From: a virus
IMG/VR virus record: IMGVR_UViG_3300034104_004920
Span: 1-64,000 of that record
DNA: 64,000 bases
Direction: 5' to 3' (one strand)
A program made the translations under genes and the position numbers. Of this stretch, positions 1 to 5,333 are shown piece by piece. Under the pieces are notes generated by a model, which saw only the letters and a list, made by a program, of their open reading frames with translations, made no database searches and was not told the DNA's origin. Every line of letters begins with the position of its first letter. Position 1 is the first letter of the stretch.

Positions 1-8
1 TGTTTTTC

Positions 9-101
9 TTGACCCTAAACCGTACCGGGCTTGTGTGGGCTGGGGGTGGTTGGTGTGGGTTTGGTGTGGGTTTGGTACGGTTTGACTCAGCTTAGGGTCA
101 G
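9..101. repeat. Nested inverted repeats at the left edge
   Basis: TTGACCCTAA (9-18) is matched by its reverse complement at 92-101, and AAACCGTACC (17-26) by its reverse complement at 74-83. The loop between carries short direct repeats of a GGTGTGGGTTT unit. No coding sequence is visible here. Such nested repeats are compatible with a protein-binding or origin region, but nothing seen here proves a function. Confidence 0.6.
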
Positions 102-117
102 TTGTGTAAAACTGATC

Positions 118-147
118 TTGACTCAATGAGGTTTTGCACTGTATAAT
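118..147 (+). promoter_or_regulatory. Rightward sigma70-like promoter
   Basis: TTGACT (118-123) and TATAAT (142-147) are separated by 18 bp, the same spacing as most rightward promoters further right, but without their palindrome around the -10. It points into the repeat region 180-400, where no convincing plus-strand gene exists, so any transcript would be noncoding. Confidence 0.55.
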
Positions 148-180
148 GTGGGCGCAGAACGGGGGGTGTGATTTTTTAGA

Positions 181-302
181 GATTTTGCACTGGCGCAGGT
201 GGCTTTTGGGGAATAAATTTTTCAAGGTTTTCCACTGGCGCAGGTGACCCACGGGGCGAAAAATTTCAAGGTTTTCCACTGGCGCAGGTGGGTCACCTGC
301 GC
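181..302. repeat. Three iteron-like direct repeats ending in an inverted repeat
   Basis: CACTGGCGCAGGTG occurs at 188-201, 233-246 and 277-290, a spacing of 44-45 bp (about four helical turns). Copies two and three share a longer block reading TTTCAAGGTTTTC before the core. The third copy runs into an inverted repeat, GCGCAGGTG (282-290) against CACCTGCGC (294-302). The regular phasing suggests an iteron array bound by a phage protein, for example an origin or packaging site; that role is inferred. Confidence 0.65.
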
Positions 303-331
303 TAATTAAGTGGATGGTTATATTCGTGAAC

Positions 332-407
332 GCTTATATAAGCGGTGGCTTATATTCGTGGTGGCTTATATAAGCCGACACTTATATAAGCAGTGGCTTA
401 TGTGTGG
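332..407. repeat. Cluster of CTTATATAAG palindromes
   Basis: GCTTATATAAGC occurs at 332-343, GGCTTATATAAGCC at 363-376 and CTTATATAAG at 381-390. Two half copies beginning GTGGCTTAT lie at 345-360 and 393-407. The cluster follows the iterons directly. It could be a set of operator or initiator sites. No gene covers it. Confidence 0.65.
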
Positions 408-492
408 CCAAACCTTTCATTGTAGCATGGGCCCGGGAAGGGGGTCAAGTGGTTTTTTAACCACACACGGTTTAGTCGGGATTAGAAAAACC

Positions 493-528
493 TTGACACG
501 GTCGCCAATATTATGTTATAATATTGGC
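493..528 (+). promoter_or_regulatory. Palindromic rightward promoter 1
   Basis: -35 TTGACA 493-498, 18-bp spacer, -10 TATAAT 517-522. Arms GCCAATATTAT (504-514) and ATAATATTGGC (518-528) form an 11-bp inverted repeat over the -10. It fires into the hairpin at 533-569 and towards the 3' end of the minus-strand gene at 603-767. Confidence 0.7.
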
Positions 529-532
529 GCCA

Positions 533-569
533 TAATACCCCTATAACCTGGTCAACAATAGGGGTATTA
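533..569. terminator. Hairpin after promoter 1
   Basis: TAATACCCCTAT (533-544) pairs with ATAGGGGTATTA (558-569), giving a 12-bp stem. It starts a few bases after the expected start site of promoter 1 and has no clear T run on either strand. Confidence 0.5.
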
Positions 570-574
570 GGTCA

Positions 575-607
575 AATAATAAGGGGCTATAAGCCCCTTT
601 TATTATT
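575..607. terminator. Bidirectional terminator of the leftmost minus-strand operon
   Basis: AATAATAAGGGGCT and AGCCCCTTTTATTATT form a stem with an ATA loop. The arms are A-rich and T-rich, so it can work on both strands. It overlaps the stop codon of the 54-residue gene at 603-767. Confidence 0.6.
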
Positions 608-767
608 CCCTGATATGTTCTAGTATATCCATTGCCAATTTTTCCATTTCGTCTGTAATATCCACATCAGACATCGGCTGTAGAGCCAGTTTAATAATAA
701 GTGCCAACCGTATCATTTCTTCGTGGCTGAGTGAAATAATATATTCAGTTTTGGTTTCAATTTGCAT
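603..767 (-). CDS. Small hypothetical protein, 54 aa
   Basis: A short open frame starting MQIETKTEYI and ending LEHIRE. A good Shine-Dalgarno (AAGGAGAATC) precedes the ATG at 767, which is the main support, together with its place as last gene of the operon 1918-603. The product looks helical and acidic, with no recognised motif. It lies 30 bp downstream of the SprT-like gene and ends in the 575-607 terminator. Function unknown. Confidence 0.6.
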   Translation of the reverse strand: MQIETKTEYIISLSHEEMIRLALIIKLALQPMSDVDITDEMEKLAMDILEHIRE

Positions 768-796
768 TTTTGATTCTCCTTTTGAAAATGCGGATT

Positions 797-1183
797 TTAG
801 TCCAAATCAGTAACGGGTGAATATAATTCTCCGGTACTGAATCCTAGATCATTTAATATCTTTTCCAAGTGTGCTGCAATTAATTGGAATCGGTCATCGT
901 GATGATAGTTTTCATTAAAGCTGTTATCCTCGATCATTTTGGCATGGATTAATTCGTGTGCAATTACCCCATACACATCAAAATTGGATTCTAGTGTCTG
1001 GCCTAAATTAATAACAATTTTGTGTTTTTGGAGACGATTATTGCGAAACACAGTATCGCACCAACCGGCCAAACGACGTTGAGTCTTATTAAAAACTCGG
1101 GTTTTCAATACTACGTCAACTGGTTTCTGTATTTCCAATACAGAAACCACGGCTTGAATAAGCAACAATACGTCAGATTTCAT
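797..1183 (-). CDS. SprT-like zinc metalloprotease, 128 aa
   Basis: The motif HELIHA near residues 77-82, with a further histidine cluster (HHDD) about 15 residues on, matches the zinc-binding arrangement of SprT-like metallopeptidases. Known family members include SPRTN, which cleaves DNA-protein crosslinks; a similar DNA-repair or host-takeover role is inference. Length suits a minimal catalytic domain without the C-terminal zinc ribbon. The gene lies 36 bp after the DEDDh exonuclease gene, separated by a hairpin, and no clear Shine-Dalgarno precedes the ATG. A second SprT-like gene lies at 4961-5326. Confidence 0.75.
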   Translation of the reverse strand: MKSDVLLLIQAVVSVLEIQKPVDVVLKTRVFNKTQRRLAGWCDTVFRNNRLQKHKIVINLGQTLESNFDVYGVIAHELIHAKMIEDNSFNENYHHDDRFQLIAAHLEKILNDLGFSTGELYSPVTDLD

Positions 1184-1216
1184 GGTGTGTTATATGGGGG
1201 TTATTAGCCCCCATAT
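1184..1216 (-). terminator. Hairpin between exonuclease and SprT-like genes
   Basis: TATGGGGG and CCCCCATA pair around CTAATAA (minus strand), just after the exonuclease stop. There is no T tract, so it may be an mRNA-processing or partial-termination hairpin. Confidence 0.45.
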
Positions 1217-1219
1217 ATT

Positions 1220-1918
1220 TTACTTGGCTACGAAATGTTCTTTTACTTGGTGTTTATTCCAGTCATATGGAATTACCTTTTCTCGCCAATCACGTTTTTT
1301 CAAGATATTGACCAAAATAGGAACCTCAAAATCTCGGGCATCTTCCAATGCAGTATGTGGCTCAGTCTTAAACTCGCCACTCACAAAACCACAAACACTT
1401 TCAGCTGTGGTTTTGTAGGTCATGTTTTGGTTGACAGTGGGAGAATTGAATAGGTGATTATCCATGCAAAACTGCCGATAGCGCTTAGTATGGGTAATAT
1501 TACCGATACTAGCGTGCCAAAGGCAGAATTTATCATTGAAAATGTTAAGATCAATTCCGGTTTTGTCGCACTTATCACGATCAAAAGCCAGATTGTATGC
1601 GGTAAGGGTTGGATTATATTTACCAACAGCCTGATTCAGCCATTTATTAATGGCAGCTGTACTGGCAAGCATACGAATACCCGAATTAAGCATGGAGACA
1701 TATGCTGCTTTACGCTTTTCCAAACCCTCATACCCCCAAATATCATTTGCACGTTTATCGTGGAACAATTCATATGTGCCATAATGGTCTTTTACCAATA
1801 CTGCACATTGGTTATAAATCTTGCCATCACGGTCAACAATAACCGCGGCAAAATCAGCCACGGTATTTTCCATCGTGGTTTCAGTATCCACCACGCACCA
1901 GAATTGCTTTTTAGCCAT
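1220..1918 (-). CDS. DEDDh 3'-5' exonuclease, 232 aa
   Basis: Three exonuclease motifs are visible: Exo I DTET near residue 11, Exo II with the aspartate of NLAFDRDK near residue 115, and Exo III HTALED (H-x4-D) near residue 205. This is the DnaQ / DNA polymerase III epsilon / oligoribonuclease fold, which degrades DNA or RNA from the 3' end with two metal ions. The ATG at 1918 is preferred over an upstream one at 2011, because the -35/-10 of the likely promoter (1983-2011) overlaps that longer N terminus and an AAGG lies before 1918. Likely role is early nucleic-acid degradation or proofreading; substrate unknown. Confidence 0.8.
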   Translation of the reverse strand: MAKKQFWCVVDTETTMENTVADFAAVIVDRDGKIYNQCAVLVKDHYGTYELFHDKRANDIWGYEGLEKRKAAYVSMLNSGIRMLASTAAINKWLNQAVGKYNPTLTAYNLAFDRDKCDKTGIDLNIFNDKFCLWHASIGNITHTKRYRQFCMDNHLFNSPTVNQNMTYKTTAESVCGFVSGEFKTEPHTALEDARDFEVPILVNILKKRDWREKVIPYDWNKHQVKEHFVAK

Positions 1919-1982
1919 ATTAACCTTCACACATGAAACCGGAAAGGGCCGGAGTCTCGCCCATGCTTTGCAGCACCTGCCG

Positions 1983-2011
1983 AGTGTACCGGTTTTTGTG
2001 ATGTATTGCAA
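1983..2011 (-). promoter_or_regulatory. Leftward promoter of the exonuclease operon
   Basis: On the minus strand, TTGCAA (2006-2011), a 17-bp spacer and TACACT (1983-1988). It serves the genes at 1918-1220, 1183-797 and 767-603 and is back to back with rightward promoter 2. Confidence 0.65.
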
Positions 2012-2046
2012 GCCCCTACAGTGTGGTCAACTATTGACCAGGCGGC

Positions 2047-2080
2047 TTGACGGGGGCCAATTATATAATATATAATTGGC
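2047..2080 (+). promoter_or_regulatory. Palindromic rightward promoter 2
   Basis: -35 TTGACG 2047-2052, 18-bp spacer, -10 TATAAT 2071-2076. Palindrome arms GCCAATTATAT (2056-2066) and ATATAATTGGC (2070-2080). A box GTGGTCAACTATTG lies just upstream (2023-2036); similar boxes precede several other members. Confidence 0.7.
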
Positions 2081-2083
2081 GCC

Positions 2084-2107
2084 AATATAAGGGTTTACCC
2101 TTATATT
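2084..2107. terminator. Hairpin after promoter 2
   Basis: AATATAAGGGT pairs with ACCCTTATATT, an 11-bp perfect stem with a TT loop. It sits between promoter 2 and the stop of the PQ-loop gene and can end that leftward operon. Confidence 0.55.
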
Positions 2108-2110
2108 GAT

Positions 2111-2359
2111 TTATTTCCTTTCCCAGATTTTATATCTTATCATTATGACGACGAAAAACAGATTTAGTATGTAGTTGAATAACAGTGGCATATCTCCTTT
2201 TGGAAATATATAAACAATGGTGAATAACTCCCCAAAGAACCAACAACCCAAGAAAAAGGGGTTTAATCCTCGGGCGTGGCCGTCTTTTGCACATTGCAAA
2301 ACCTGGGGAATTGCACATATTGCAAATAATATGCTACCAATCCAACCTATAGTTTCCAT
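2111..2359 (-). CDS. PQ-loop membrane protein, SemiSWEET-like, 82 aa
   Basis: Three hydrophobic segments (about residues 5-20, 33-50 and 58-75) and a PQ dipeptide in IPQV (residues 17-20, end of the first helix) match the bacterial SemiSWEET / PQ-loop fold. Those proteins are about 85-95 residues and dimerise to move sugars across the inner membrane. Start chosen at 2359, one base after the stop of the phosphatase gene, with AGGG upstream; an upstream ATG at 2392 would overlap that gene. A sugar or metabolite transporter in a phage is unusual; the substrate cannot be told. Confidence 0.6.
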   Translation of the reverse strand: METIGWIGSILFAICAIPQVLQCAKDGHARGLNPFFLGCWFFGELFTIVYIFPKGDMPLLFNYILNLFFVVIMIRYKIWERK

Positions 2360-2360
2360 T

Positions 2361-2825
2361 TTAGTGACCCTGAACCGAGGGAATATAAACACCGCGGATA
2401 TTGAAATGATCGCAAACTGCTTTTAGGTAACTCACATTGTCTTCGTAAAATACACAATCCGCAGTTTTGAATTGCTTCAAGTTGAAAAACTTTTGCAAAC
2501 CCTTGATTTTAAGAGTTTTGCCAGACTGATTATCACCGTCACGACGCGAGATAAGATAATCGGGACTGCCGAGAATCTCACGGATAAACACATTATCCAA
2601 TTCGCGCACAATACGCGCAGTGGCGATAATTACATAAGTATTTGGGTCTTGCAAATCACGACGATATTGAGACACAAGAGGAAGCAAACCATCTTGCATA
2701 CACCGATTTTCATTATCGCGCCAGTATTGCAAATCGATTTTGACAATACCATTTTCTGTTACCGTGCGGTAACGGTGGCTGCTATCAACGATCGTGCCGT
2801 CCATGTCATAAATTGCAACCTTCAT
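2361..2825 (-). CDS. HAD-superfamily phosphatase, 154 aa
   Basis: HAD motif I is DMDGT (residues 6-10, nucleophile Asp6 and Asp8), motif II is ATAR near residue 72, and the acidic motif IV is YEDN near residue 127. The C terminus resembles the polynucleotide 3'-phosphatase or deoxynucleotidase type of HAD enzyme found in phages. The natural substrate is inferred at best. The start MKVAIYDMDG at 2825 is set by motif I and by the promoter at 2853-2881; a longer frame would include the promoter. It is translationally coupled to the PQ-loop gene, with a 1-bp gap. Confidence 0.75.
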   Translation of the reverse strand: MKVAIYDMDGTIVDSSHRYRTVTENGIVKIDLQYWRDNENRCMQDGLLPLVSQYRRDLQDPNTYVIIATARIVRELDNVFIREILGSPDYLISRRDGDNQSGKTLKIKGLQKFFNLKQFKTADCVFYEDNVSYLKAVCDHFNIRGVYIPSVQGH

Positions 2826-2852
2826 TTTGAACCCCTTGTTTTGTAGAGCCCG

Positions 2853-2881
2853 AGTGTAGCACGTTCGCCCAGGCGACACAA
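2853..2881 (-). promoter_or_regulatory. Leftward promoter of the HAD phosphatase operon
   Basis: On the minus strand, TTGTGT (2876-2881), a 17-bp spacer and TACACT (2853-2858). The expected start is about 20 bases before the ATG at 2825. Confidence 0.65.
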
Positions 2882-2928
2882 GCCCCCAACAATGACCCTA
2901 CGTCGTGGTCAACCATTGATGTGGTGGC

Positions 2929-2961
2929 TTGACACGGCCCAATTTTATATTATAAAATTGG
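2929..2961 (+). promoter_or_regulatory. Palindromic rightward promoter 3
   Basis: -35 TTGACA 2929-2934; -10 either TATAAA at 2951-2956 (16-bp spacer) or TAAAAT at 2953-2958 (18 bp). Palindrome arms CCAATTTTAT (2939-2948) and ATAAAATTGG (2952-2961). Confidence 0.65.
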
Positions 2962-2963
2962 CG

Positions 2964-2996
2964 CCCCTATTAGGGTTTACCCTAATAGGGGTTTTT
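2964..2996 (+). terminator. Intrinsic terminator directly after promoter 3
   Basis: CCCCTATTAGGG (2964-2975) and CCCTAATAGGGG (2980-2991) form a 12-bp stem with a TTTA loop, followed by TTTTT (2992-2996). This is a textbook intrinsic terminator in the plus direction. A transcript from promoter 3 should end after only about 35 nt. Confidence 0.75.
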
Positions 2997-3000
2997 AAAT

Positions 3001-3023
3001 AATAAGGGGTATAACCCCTTATT
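3001..3023. terminator. Second hairpin, end of minus-strand operon 3
   Basis: AATAAGGGGT and ACCCCTTATT form a 10-bp stem with an ATA loop, just past the stop of the gene at 3027-3359. Confidence 0.5.
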
Positions 3024-3026
3024 ATG

Positions 3027-3359
3027 TTAGGCAATGGCTTTTGCAATATCTCGAGCCTTTGCCCCTAGCCGGTTCACAATATTTTCTGACCAGTGGCCGC
3101 CAATATTGCAGGGCAATACCTGCATACTCGCCCAACGGTCCAACACAAGATACTCGGCAACATCGTAGCGATACAGGGATTCTTCCACGCTGGCAAGACT
3201 CAGCGCAAATTTGCCAGTATCAATGCCGGTTTGCTTGATACCAACACAAACCCCCAGCAGGGGAAAATGAAAGATAACCACGTCGGGATAATCCGCCCGC
3301 ATATCTTGCAGAATATCCAATTCCGTATCATTCAAGACGGTTTGATTCACATTACGCAT
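3027..3359 (-). CDS. Hypothetical protein, 110 aa
   Basis: Not recognised. The protein begins MRNVNQTVLNDTELD and has a mixed alpha/beta look with one hydrophobic stretch (VVIFHFPLLGVCVGI, near residues 27-41). The ATG at 3359 follows AGAAAGGGCTTATC, a good ribosome site. It is second in an operon after the helix-turn-helix gene; two overlapping hairpins at 3395-3442 lie in the leader and may control its expression. Confidence 0.6.
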   Translation of the reverse strand: MRNVNQTVLNDTELDILQDMRADYPDVVIFHFPLLGVCVGIKQTGIDTGKFALSLASVEESLYRYDVAEYLVLDRWASMQVLPCNIGGHWSENIVNRLGAKARDIAKAIA

Positions 3360-3394
3360 GATAAGCCCTTTCTATGGCTTGGTTGGGAAAATGG

Positions 3395-3442
3395 TTTGCT
3401 TAGAGTATGTTATACCCTAAGCAAACCCCTTTCGGGGTTTGC
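3395..3442 (-). promoter_or_regulatory. Two mutually exclusive hairpins, attenuator-like
   Basis: On the minus strand the first hairpin is GCAAACCCC-GAAA-GGGGTTTGC (3442 to 3421). The second is TTTGCTTAG paired with CTAAGCAAA (3425 to 3395). The TTTGC at 3421-3425 belongs to both, so both cannot form fully. The pair sits between the helix-turn-helix gene and the 110-residue gene, a classic place for attenuation. Regulation is inferred. Confidence 0.5.
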
Positions 3443-3447
3443 GTCAA

Positions 3448-3780
3448 TCATTCGATTGGACGGGAATTGGCCAGTGCATCGAAGATCGCTTTCAATGCAC
3501 GCTTGTTAGCCTTGGTGAGACTGTCCACGTCAGGCTCCGACAGCATGAGGATTTTGCCGATAGCCTCGGCGTGTGCATCCTTCTTCACGGGAGACTCACC
3601 AGTCTTGGTAACATAGGTCTTCTTCTGGTAAACACCCTCACGACTCAGTTTCGCAACAATCGAGCGAACCGATTTACCGAGACTCTCGGCAAGGGCTTCG
3701 ACCGTAGTGCCGGCCTTGTACGCTTCGACCAGAGCAGCAGTCTGCTCAGGAGTATAATTCACAACCTTTTCACTAGCCAT
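3448..3780 (-). CDS. Helix-turn-helix DNA-binding protein, 110 aa
   Basis: A region around residues 13-45 reads as a helix-turn-helix (GKSVRSIVAKLSREGVY). This is closely repeated in the paralogue at 5921-6241, which also shares YVTKTGE after it. Similar small proteins occur in many phages and are thought to bind DNA; the target is unknown. The ATG at 3780 is preferred over 3807 because of the upstream GGAG. Two tandem leftward promoters serve it. It is one of two obvious candidates to bind the palindromes in this region. Confidence 0.65.
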   Translation of the reverse strand: MASEKVVNYTPEQTAALVEAYKAGTTVEALAESLGKSVRSIVAKLSREGVYQKKTYVTKTGESPVKKDAHAEAIGKILMLSEPDVDSLTKANKRALKAIFDALANSRPIE

Positions 3781-3853
3781 TTTCAGTTTCTCCGAGTTAA
3801 CACGCATGGGGAAATTTTGGCAATGCCGGGCAATCCCCTCAACCTATGCTGAT

Positions 3854-3882
3854 ATTATACAGGGTCAGTATTCCCCCGTCAA
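3854..3882 (-). promoter_or_regulatory. Leftward promoter, proximal, of the helix-turn-helix gene
   Basis: On the minus strand, TTGACG (3877-3882), a 17-bp spacer and TATAAT (3854-3859), close to consensus. It gives a leader of about 65 nt. Confidence 0.7.
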
Positions 3883-3926
3883 GTATTGTGTTTTCTTTCC
3901 TTTCTGTTCGTCGTCGTCAGGGACAC

Positions 3927-3955
3927 AGTATAACGGTTTTTCAGCCTGGACACAA
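3927..3955 (-). promoter_or_regulatory. Leftward promoter, distal, with orphan ribosome site
   Basis: On the minus strand, TTGTGT (3950-3955), a 17-bp spacer and TATACT (3927-3932), the same type as the promoter at 6589-6617. A strong AGAAAGGAAAG follows at about 3890-3903, but no start codon stands behind it. The next element is the promoter at 3854-3882. This looks like the remains of a cassette whose gene was lost. Confidence 0.6.
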
Positions 3956-4029
3956 TACCCTAGTGCAATGTGGGGTCTTTGCGCCAGGCGGTGATTGGCA
4001 GTTAACCAGGCGGTAGCCAGCAGTTAACC

Positions 4030-4073
4030 AGGGGTAAGTCCCTATTGACAGCTGAGTTAGATTGTGATATAAT
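4030..4073 (+). promoter_or_regulatory. Rightward promoter 4 (half-palindrome type)
   Basis: -35 TTGACA 4045-4050, 17-bp spacer, -10 TATAAT 4068-4073. Only the right half of the usual palindrome is kept (TATAATTTTGGCGC). A 23-bp block over the -35 and upstream (4030-4052) is identical to 6654-6676 at promoter 8, which also has 17-bp spacing. It drives the hairpin RNA at 4080-4179. Confidence 0.7.
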
Positions 4074-4079
4074 TTTGGC

Positions 4080-4179
4080 GCACCCCATAGGTGTTACCTA
4101 TGGGGTGCGGCGGCTCAATAGGTAACACCTATTGAGCCGCACACAAAAAAGCCGACAAAAACAGTCGGCTTTTTTGTGT
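4080..4179 (+). ncRNA. Candidate small RNA of three perfect hairpins
   Basis: Beginning at the expected start site of promoter 4, three stems follow. Hairpin 1 is 4080-4108 (13 bp, loop GTT). Hairpin 2 is 4110-4140 (14 bp, loop AAC). Hairpin 3 is 4141-4179 (16 bp) and ends in GTCGGCTTTTTT, an intrinsic terminator. The tops of hairpins 1 and 2 are exact reverse complements of each other over 15 nt (ATAGGTGTTACCTAT against ATAGGTAACACCTAT). They could kiss or re-pair. No open frame is present on either strand. The RNA is predicted only from sequence. Confidence 0.6.
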
Positions 4180-4184
4180 GGCCC

Positions 4185-4219
4185 TTGACAGGGCCCAAAA
4201 TTATATGTTATAATTTTGG
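4185..4219 (+). promoter_or_regulatory. Palindromic rightward promoter 5
   Basis: -35 TTGACA 4185-4190, 18-bp spacer, -10 TATAAT 4209-4214. Palindrome arms CCAAAATTAT (4195-4204) and ATAATTTTGG (4210-4219). The -35 itself is framed by GGCCCT and AGGGCC. Confidence 0.7.
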
Positions 4220-4223
4220 CGCA

Positions 4224-4251
4224 AATTAGCCGCCTGGCCAGGCGGCTAATT
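4224..4251. terminator. Hairpin after promoter 5
   Basis: A perfect 28-bp palindrome, AATTAGCCGCCTGG followed by its complement. It lies between promoter 5 and the stop of the 53-residue gene at 4264-4425. Confidence 0.55.
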
Positions 4252-4263
4252 ATACTGTGATTA

Positions 4264-4425
4264 TTATTCGTCGGTGTTGACGACAATGGTGGAAACGTGG
4301 GGGTCGGAATTGGGGACGTCGTCCAGCATCTTGACCCTATACGCCACCCAGTTGATGCTGGTGTAGTATTCCTGATGATGCTTGAAGTGTTGTTCGTCCC
4401 ACCATTCGATCATGTAAACCTTCAT
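4264..4425 (-). CDS. Small hypothetical protein, 53 aa
   Basis: Starts MKVYMIEWWDEQHFKHH and ends VVNTDE. It is tryptophan- and histidine-rich at the N terminus and acidic at the C terminus, with no known motif. The ATG at 4425 follows GAAAGGAACCC. It is a single-gene unit with its own promoter (4455-4484) and 3' hairpin, which supports it despite its size. Confidence 0.6.
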   Translation of the reverse strand: MKVYMIEWWDEQHFKHHQEYYTSINWVAYRVKMLDDVPNSDPHVSTIVVNTDE

Positions 4426-4454
4426 TTGGGTTCCTTTCGTGTTGCAGAGAACAC

Positions 4455-4484
4455 AGTATAACGCTTTTTAAGCCGCACAGCACA
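4455..4484 (-). promoter_or_regulatory. Leftward promoter of the 53-residue gene
   Basis: -10 TATACT (4455-4460, minus strand). The best -35 is TGTGCT (4479-4484) with an 18-bp spacer, weaker than its relatives at 3927 and 6589. Confidence 0.5.
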
Positions 4485-4520
4485 TACCCGAGCGCATCGT
4501 GGGGTCTTTTAGCCAGGCCC

Positions 4521-4555
4521 TTGACAGGGCCCAAAATTATATGTTATAATTTTGG
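4521..4555 (+). promoter_or_regulatory. Palindromic rightward promoter 6
   Basis: -35 TTGACA 4521-4526, 18-bp spacer, -10 TATAAT 4545-4550. From the -35 through GGCGC it is almost identical to promoter 5, with the same CCAAAATTAT / ATAATTTTGG palindrome. Confidence 0.7.
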
Positions 4556-4558
4556 CGC

Positions 4559-4591
4559 CATAATAACCCTATAATATATAGGGTTATTATG
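4559..4591. terminator. Hairpin after promoter 6
   Basis: CATAATAACCCTATA and TATAGGGTTATTATG form a perfect 15-bp stem with an ATA loop, 7 bp beyond the stop of the minus-strand gene at 4598. Confidence 0.55.
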
Positions 4592-4597
4592 TGGTCG

Positions 4598-4759
4598 TTA
4601 GAAAAACCCCATGTTGATTATTTTGTAGTCCAGTTTGGGGCACTTTTTGCCTAAATTCTTTTTCAATTCTACACAATCCCTTTCTAAATCCGATAGGTTT
4701 TGATAGTGACACACCAAAACATTATCGAAAAACAAACCCCAGACTTTTACAACACCCAT
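4598..4759 (-). CDS. Small hypothetical protein, 53 aa
   Basis: Starts MGVVKVWGLFFDN and ends NMGFF. Its ATG at 4759 overlaps the end of the membrane-protein gene at 4747-4959 by 13 bp in another frame, which suggests translational coupling. The C-terminal half is lysine-rich with two cysteines. No family recognised. It is last in the operon 5326-4598, just before the hairpin at 4559-4591. Confidence 0.5.
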   Translation of the reverse strand: MGVVKVWGLFFDNVLVCHYQNLSDLERDCVELKKNLGKKCPKLDYKIINMGFF

Positions 4760-4959
4760 TTTGAAATCCCCACCAGGTTAGCGCACAAGAAAAACCCGTT
4801 CAATACACTGAGGGATTTATCCCTTTTCGTGATCCCTATATATAGCCACGATATCGAACCAATAATAAACAAACTGTATCCCAAAATATATATCTGAAAC
4901 GCAACCAGAAAACTGCCGATAACCGAGCTTATAGTGCCTAGCCACGATATATACCCCAT
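4747..4959 (-). CDS. Three-helix membrane protein, 70 aa
   Basis: Nearly the whole chain is hydrophobic, in three segments (about residues 5-22, 25-42 and 50-68) with a short basic stretch KRDK near residue 46. The layout of three helices in 70 residues resembles the PQ-loop gene at 2111-2359, though the PQ motif is missing. It could be a small inner-membrane protein of the YgjV or PnuC-like kind, but this is a guess. It starts one base after the stop of the SprT-like gene. Confidence 0.6.
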   Translation of the reverse strand: MGYISWLGTISSVIGSFLVAFQIYILGYSLFIIGSISWLYIGITKRDKSLSVLNGFFLCANLVGISKWVL

Positions 4960-4960
4960 T

Positions 4961-5326
4961 TCAAATCCGTTTGTAGTTTACCATGTTATGGCATCGTTCT
5001 GGAGGCAGACCTAATTCTTTCATAATCTTTTTCCAGCTTTTGCCATGCCCAAAATCATTATACACCAGAAAAGCCACACAGTGTGCCAATTCATGGGGAA
5101 TAATGACGTTACAAAATTCGTCGGGATATTGTTCGAACAATTCAACCGACAAGTCTATATACTGCGGGTCGTGCTCAATAAAAGCACGTCCTGCGGTAGT
5201 TTTCAGCCGTTTATTCAAAACTACCGCAGGAGCAGTTTTGGTTAAGTTGGGGTACAGATTGCACAGTATGTCCCAAGTGTTTTGGGCACTGCGGTCTGCG
5301 ACTTGTTGCATTGTGGAGTCTTTCAT
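4961..5326 (-). CDS. SprT-like zinc metalloprotease, 121 aa, probably leaderless
   Basis: HELAH near residues 81-85 followed by a histidine in FGHGKSW gives the HExxH...H zinc site of SprT-like peptidases. It is only distantly similar to the protein at 797-1183, so it is a second, diverged copy rather than a recent duplicate. The ATG at 5326 starts exactly 7 nt after a strong -10 (5334-5339) and no Shine-Dalgarno can be seen, so the mRNA is probably leaderless. It heads an operon with the small membrane protein and a 53-residue gene. Confidence 0.75.
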   Translation of the reverse strand: MKDSTMQQVADRSAQNTWDILCNLYPNLTKTAPAVVLNKRLKTTAGRAFIEHDPQYIDLSVELFEQYPDEFCNVIIPHELAHCVAFLVYNDFGHGKSWKKIMKELGLPPERCHNMVNYKRI

Positions 5327-5333
5327 GGGCCGG

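Noticed and set aside
310-546. 78-codon plus-strand open frame over the left repeats
   Set aside because: It crosses the CTTATATAAG palindromes and a promoter, lacks a ribosome site and has no protein-like composition.
4098-4534. Two minus-strand open frames of 62 and 65 codons
   Set aside because: They run through hairpins, a terminator and promoters of the array; the real small gene here is 4264-4425 in another frame.
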